A DNA stretch of 64,000 nucleotides. It comes from Arenibacter amylolyticus (lineage in GTDB: Bacteria > Bacteroidota > Bacteroidia > Flavobacteriales > Flavobacteriaceae). Under the pieces are notes generated by a model, which saw only the letters and a list, made by a program, of their open reading frames with translations, was not told the origin of the DNA and made no database searches. Every line of letters begins with the position of its first letter. Position 1 is the first letter of the stretch. The position numbers and the translations under genes were made by a program. The stretch lies in assembly GCF_002150785.1 (NCBI RefSeq), contig NZ_MTAZ01000004.1, forward strand, positions 1 to 64,000, written 5' to 3'. Below, piece by piece: positions 62,330-64,000 of the stretch.

Positions 62330-63538
62330 TTACTGTCTAATTAACTTCTTATTAATACGGCTACTGGCAATCAGGGAGGCAAGGACTCCCAATACAAAGA
62401 TGGTGGCTAGTACCACCAATACATTTAGGAAATTATATTCCACCGGATAGGCAAGGGTAGGGGTAATTTTAAGCCACCCCCATTGTATCTGGGAGGCAAT
62501 CAATAAAGATCCCAGAAAGACGCCAATTAGTCCGCCAATTCCAGTAACCAACAGGCCCTGTAAGAAATAAATACGTCTAAGGGATTTAATGGTGGTTCCT
62601 AGATTATATAGGGTTTTGGAGTTTTGTTGTTTGTCCAATATCATCATAATAATAGCGCCTACCACGTTAAAAAGGGCGATGATAAGTACTAGGGTGAAAA
62701 TGAGATAGGTGGCCAGGTTCTCGGTATTCAGCATTCGGTGCAAGGTACTGTTGAGTTCTATACGATCTTTTACCACCACCTGGTCAGAAAAAATAGCTGT
62801 AATTTCCTTTCTCAGATCTGAAATATTGGCCTTTGGTTGCAGTTTAAAATTGATGCCCGATAATTGGGTGCTGTCTTTCTCCAACAACGCCTGTACCAAG
62901 GGAAGATCGGCAAATAAGTATTTACGATCCAACTCCTCCTCTATTTGATAGATGCCACTGATGACCAAGGAAGCTTCGTTGTAAGAATCCTTTAGCTGCC
63001 GCTGTCCCAATAATCCCCCACCAGGTTTGGGGACCCGTATGAGTAACGGACTTCTAAAATTATTGATGCTTAACCCCAATAGGTTTGCAATGCCCTGGCC
63101 GGCGACCCCTTGTAGGGCATTGATTTCCCAATCCCCATAAAAATAAGCACTACTATCAATAGGGGTGGTTTTTAAGTACACAGAATCTATTCCCTTAATA
63201 TAGGCAATGTGCGATTTATGATCGTGGGTAAGGTAGACTTTCTCTTCCAATTCCTTGGAATAGGCAATAACTCCAGGGAGCCCTTGGAGGGCCTTGTTCT
63301 GTTCCTCCGTAATATTGAAAAACTTACCGCTGACGGGTAGGGCTTTTAGGTCTGGATCTACCATATTGGTATAGGACAGGCTAAAAGTTTTTAGTCCGGC
63401 AAAACCCGAAAGAACAATAAACAGGGCTGCCGATCCGATAACGATTACCAAAAAGGTAATAAAATTGATAATATTCACCGCATTTTGGCTACTCTTGGAG
63501 CGCAGGTACCGCTTAGCGATGTAAAAGGGGAAATTCAA
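62330..63538 (-). CDS. ABC transporter permease, FtsX/LolC-type
   Basis: The 402-residue protein has one N-terminal transmembrane helix (INFITFLVIVIGSAALFIVLSG), a large periplasmic MacB-like domain (about 45-260) and three C-terminal helices (about 275-300, 325-350 and 370-392). This is the permease architecture of lipoprotein-releasing (LolC/E) and MacB systems. The start is MNFPFYIAKRYLRSKSSQNAVNIINF, the usual LolC/E opening. The ATPase is not adjacent. It lies 2 bp after rbfA and so is co-transcribed with it, an arrangement I believe is common in Flavobacteriia. Confidence 0.88.
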   Translation of the reverse strand: MNFPFYIAKRYLRSKSSQNAVNIINFITFLVIVIGSAALFIVLSGFAGLKTFSLSYTNMVDPDLKALPVSGKFFNITEEQNKALQGLPGVIAYSKELEEKVYLTHDHKSHIAYIKGIDSVYLKTTPIDSSAYFYGDWEINALQGVAGQGIANLLGLSINNFRSPLLIRVPKPGGGLLGQRQLKDSYNEASLVISGIYQIEEELDRKYLFADLPLVQALLEKDSTQLSGINFKLQPKANISDLRKEITAIFSDQVVVKDRIELNSTLHRMLNTENLATYLIFTLVLIIALFNVVGAIIMMILDKQQNSKTLYNLGTTIKSLRRIYFLQGLLVTGIGGLIGVFLGSLLIASQIQWGWLKITPTLAYPVEYNFLNVLVVLATIFVLGVLASLIASSRINKKLIRQ

Positions 63539-63540
63539 TC

Positions 63541-63933
63541 TTAAGACTTTTTCCTTTTTTCCAATAAATCGGGGTTCTTAACCGGATTCTCCTCTCCCTT
63601 AAGGGATTTTTCAATACCATCTATATACTCCAGCGAATCGTCCAAAAAGAATAACAATTCGGGCACACGTCTTAATTGGTGTCTGGTACGTTGTGCTAAT
63701 TCGTGTTTTATAATGGGCTCATTGGATTTAATTCCCTCCATCATTTCCTTGCCTTTATCGGCCGGAAAAATACTGAGATATACCTTGGCAATAGATAGGT
63801 CTGTGGTGACGGTAACTTTGGATACGGATATGAGCGTTCCTCTTAATCCTCCATCAGTCGCGGCACGCTGTAGAATATCGGCGATATCTTTTTGAATAAC
63901 GCCGCCTATTTTCTTTTGTCTTTGTGTTTCCAT
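63541..63933 (-). CDS. rbfA: Ribosome-binding factor A
   Basis: This 130-residue factor assists 30S maturation (16S rRNA 5' end) and cold adaptation. The start METQRQKKIGGVIQKDIADIL is the usual flavobacterial N-terminus. The KH-like core has LISVSKVTVTTDLSIAKVYLSIFP and the C-terminal ELAQRTRHQLRRVPELLFFLDDSLEY. A basic tail ends in LLEKRKKS. A TATTTTTG -7 box lies only 5 bp upstream of the start codon, hinting at a leaderless message. It is followed after 2 bp by the ABC permease gene. Confidence 0.93.
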   Translation of the reverse strand: METQRQKKIGGVIQKDIADILQRAATDGGLRGTLISVSKVTVTTDLSIAKVYLSIFPADKGKEMMEGIKSNEPIIKHELAQRTRHQLRRVPELLFFLDDSLEYIDGIEKSLKGEENPVKNPDLLEKRKKS

Positions 63934-63937
63934 ACCG

Positions 63938-63945
63938 CAAAAATA
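63938..63945 (-). promoter_or_regulatory. -7 box adjacent to the rbfA start
   Basis: On the minus strand TATTTTTG matches TAnnTTTG exactly and ends 5 bases before the start ATG at 63933. A transcript from here would have almost no leader. The -33 TTG is not seen. The true promoter could be farther upstream, outside the window. Confidence 0.4.
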
Positions 63946-64000
63946 CGATATAAATGAATAGATTCTATCACTTTATTGGGATAAGCCGATGTTGAGCAGG

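Noticed and set aside
62313-62330. ATCGCT/AGCGAT hairpin as a dusB terminator
   Set aside because: The stem is only 6 bp with no T-run, and it overlaps the stop of the convergent gene. I kept it only as a remark under dusB.
1-64000. tRNA, rRNA, CRISPR, insertion sequence or prophage
   Set aside because: I saw no cloverleaf-type gene, regularly spaced repeat array, transposase, integrase or phage structural gene. The holin-like protein at 11.9 kb stands in a conserved YtxH cluster without phage neighbours.

Overview
The window is chromosomal DNA from a marine-type member of the Flavobacteriaceae (Bacteroidota). This rests on type IX secretion (T9SS) proteins with the gliding-type C-terminal domain, a PorP/SprF protein, many lineage-restricted DUF families (DUF4175, DUF4254, DUF6427, DUF6341-like), promoters of the Bacteroidota type (TTG, about 19 bases, TAnnTTTG) and weak Shine-Dalgarno sequences. 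I see no tRNA, rRNA, CRISPR, insertion sequence or prophage. Coding density is high and the content is mostly core genome.

Layout. 1-9.2 kb (minus): a T9SS surface module made of a type-B cargo protein, a PorP/SprF protein with two C-terminal SPOR-like repeats, and the first 1,483 codons of a giant SprB-like repeat protein that runs off the left edge. 9.5-15.5 kb: glnS, a small envelope operon (YtxH, holin-like, small basic protein), an SPFH protein and gltX. 15.6-23.5 kb: DUF4175, ybeY, mnmG, a methyltransferase and an OmpH-like lipoprotein; mnmG is flanked by two perfect 16-bp parS-type palindromes. 23.7-26.8 kb: a three-gene arsenosugar cluster (DUF2064 glycosyltransferase, peroxidase-like protein, ArsS) followed by a TetR regulator. 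26.8-33.6 kb: GT9 glycosyltransferase, DUF4254, DUF6427, DUF6341-like, LysE exporter, GIN-domain protein and RNase R. 33.6-34.2 kb: a 642-bp AT-rich gap rich in DnaA-box-like TTATCAACA sequences, a good oriC candidate. 34.2-45 kb: rpiB, GNAT, a degenerate nuclease-like orphan, NlpC/P60, an oxidoreductase, an acyltransferase-like membrane protein, an S41 protease, rnpA, and a translationally coupled pair of GCS2-CBS ligase and M14 deacylase. 45-64 kb: a four-gene hydrolase operon (MBL, SMP-30, S8, M1), two divergent cation/proton antiporters with nucleotide-binding tails, GH16, lepA, a TonB-type outer-membrane protein, an MFS carrier, dusB, an ABC permease and rbfA.

Signals that gene calling alone does not show are: (1) the parS pair around mnmG, one copy inside the last codons of ybeY and the other forming the mnmG terminator hairpin, with an oriC-like region 12 kb away; (2) a 73-bp gap-free phased motif upstream of both T9SS surface genes, which looks like a shared promoter and activator site; (3) a pair of near-identical TetR-type operators, one next to tetR and one inside the arsS terminator; and (4) -7 boxes that move the starts of glnS, gltX and dusB downstream of the longest open frame.
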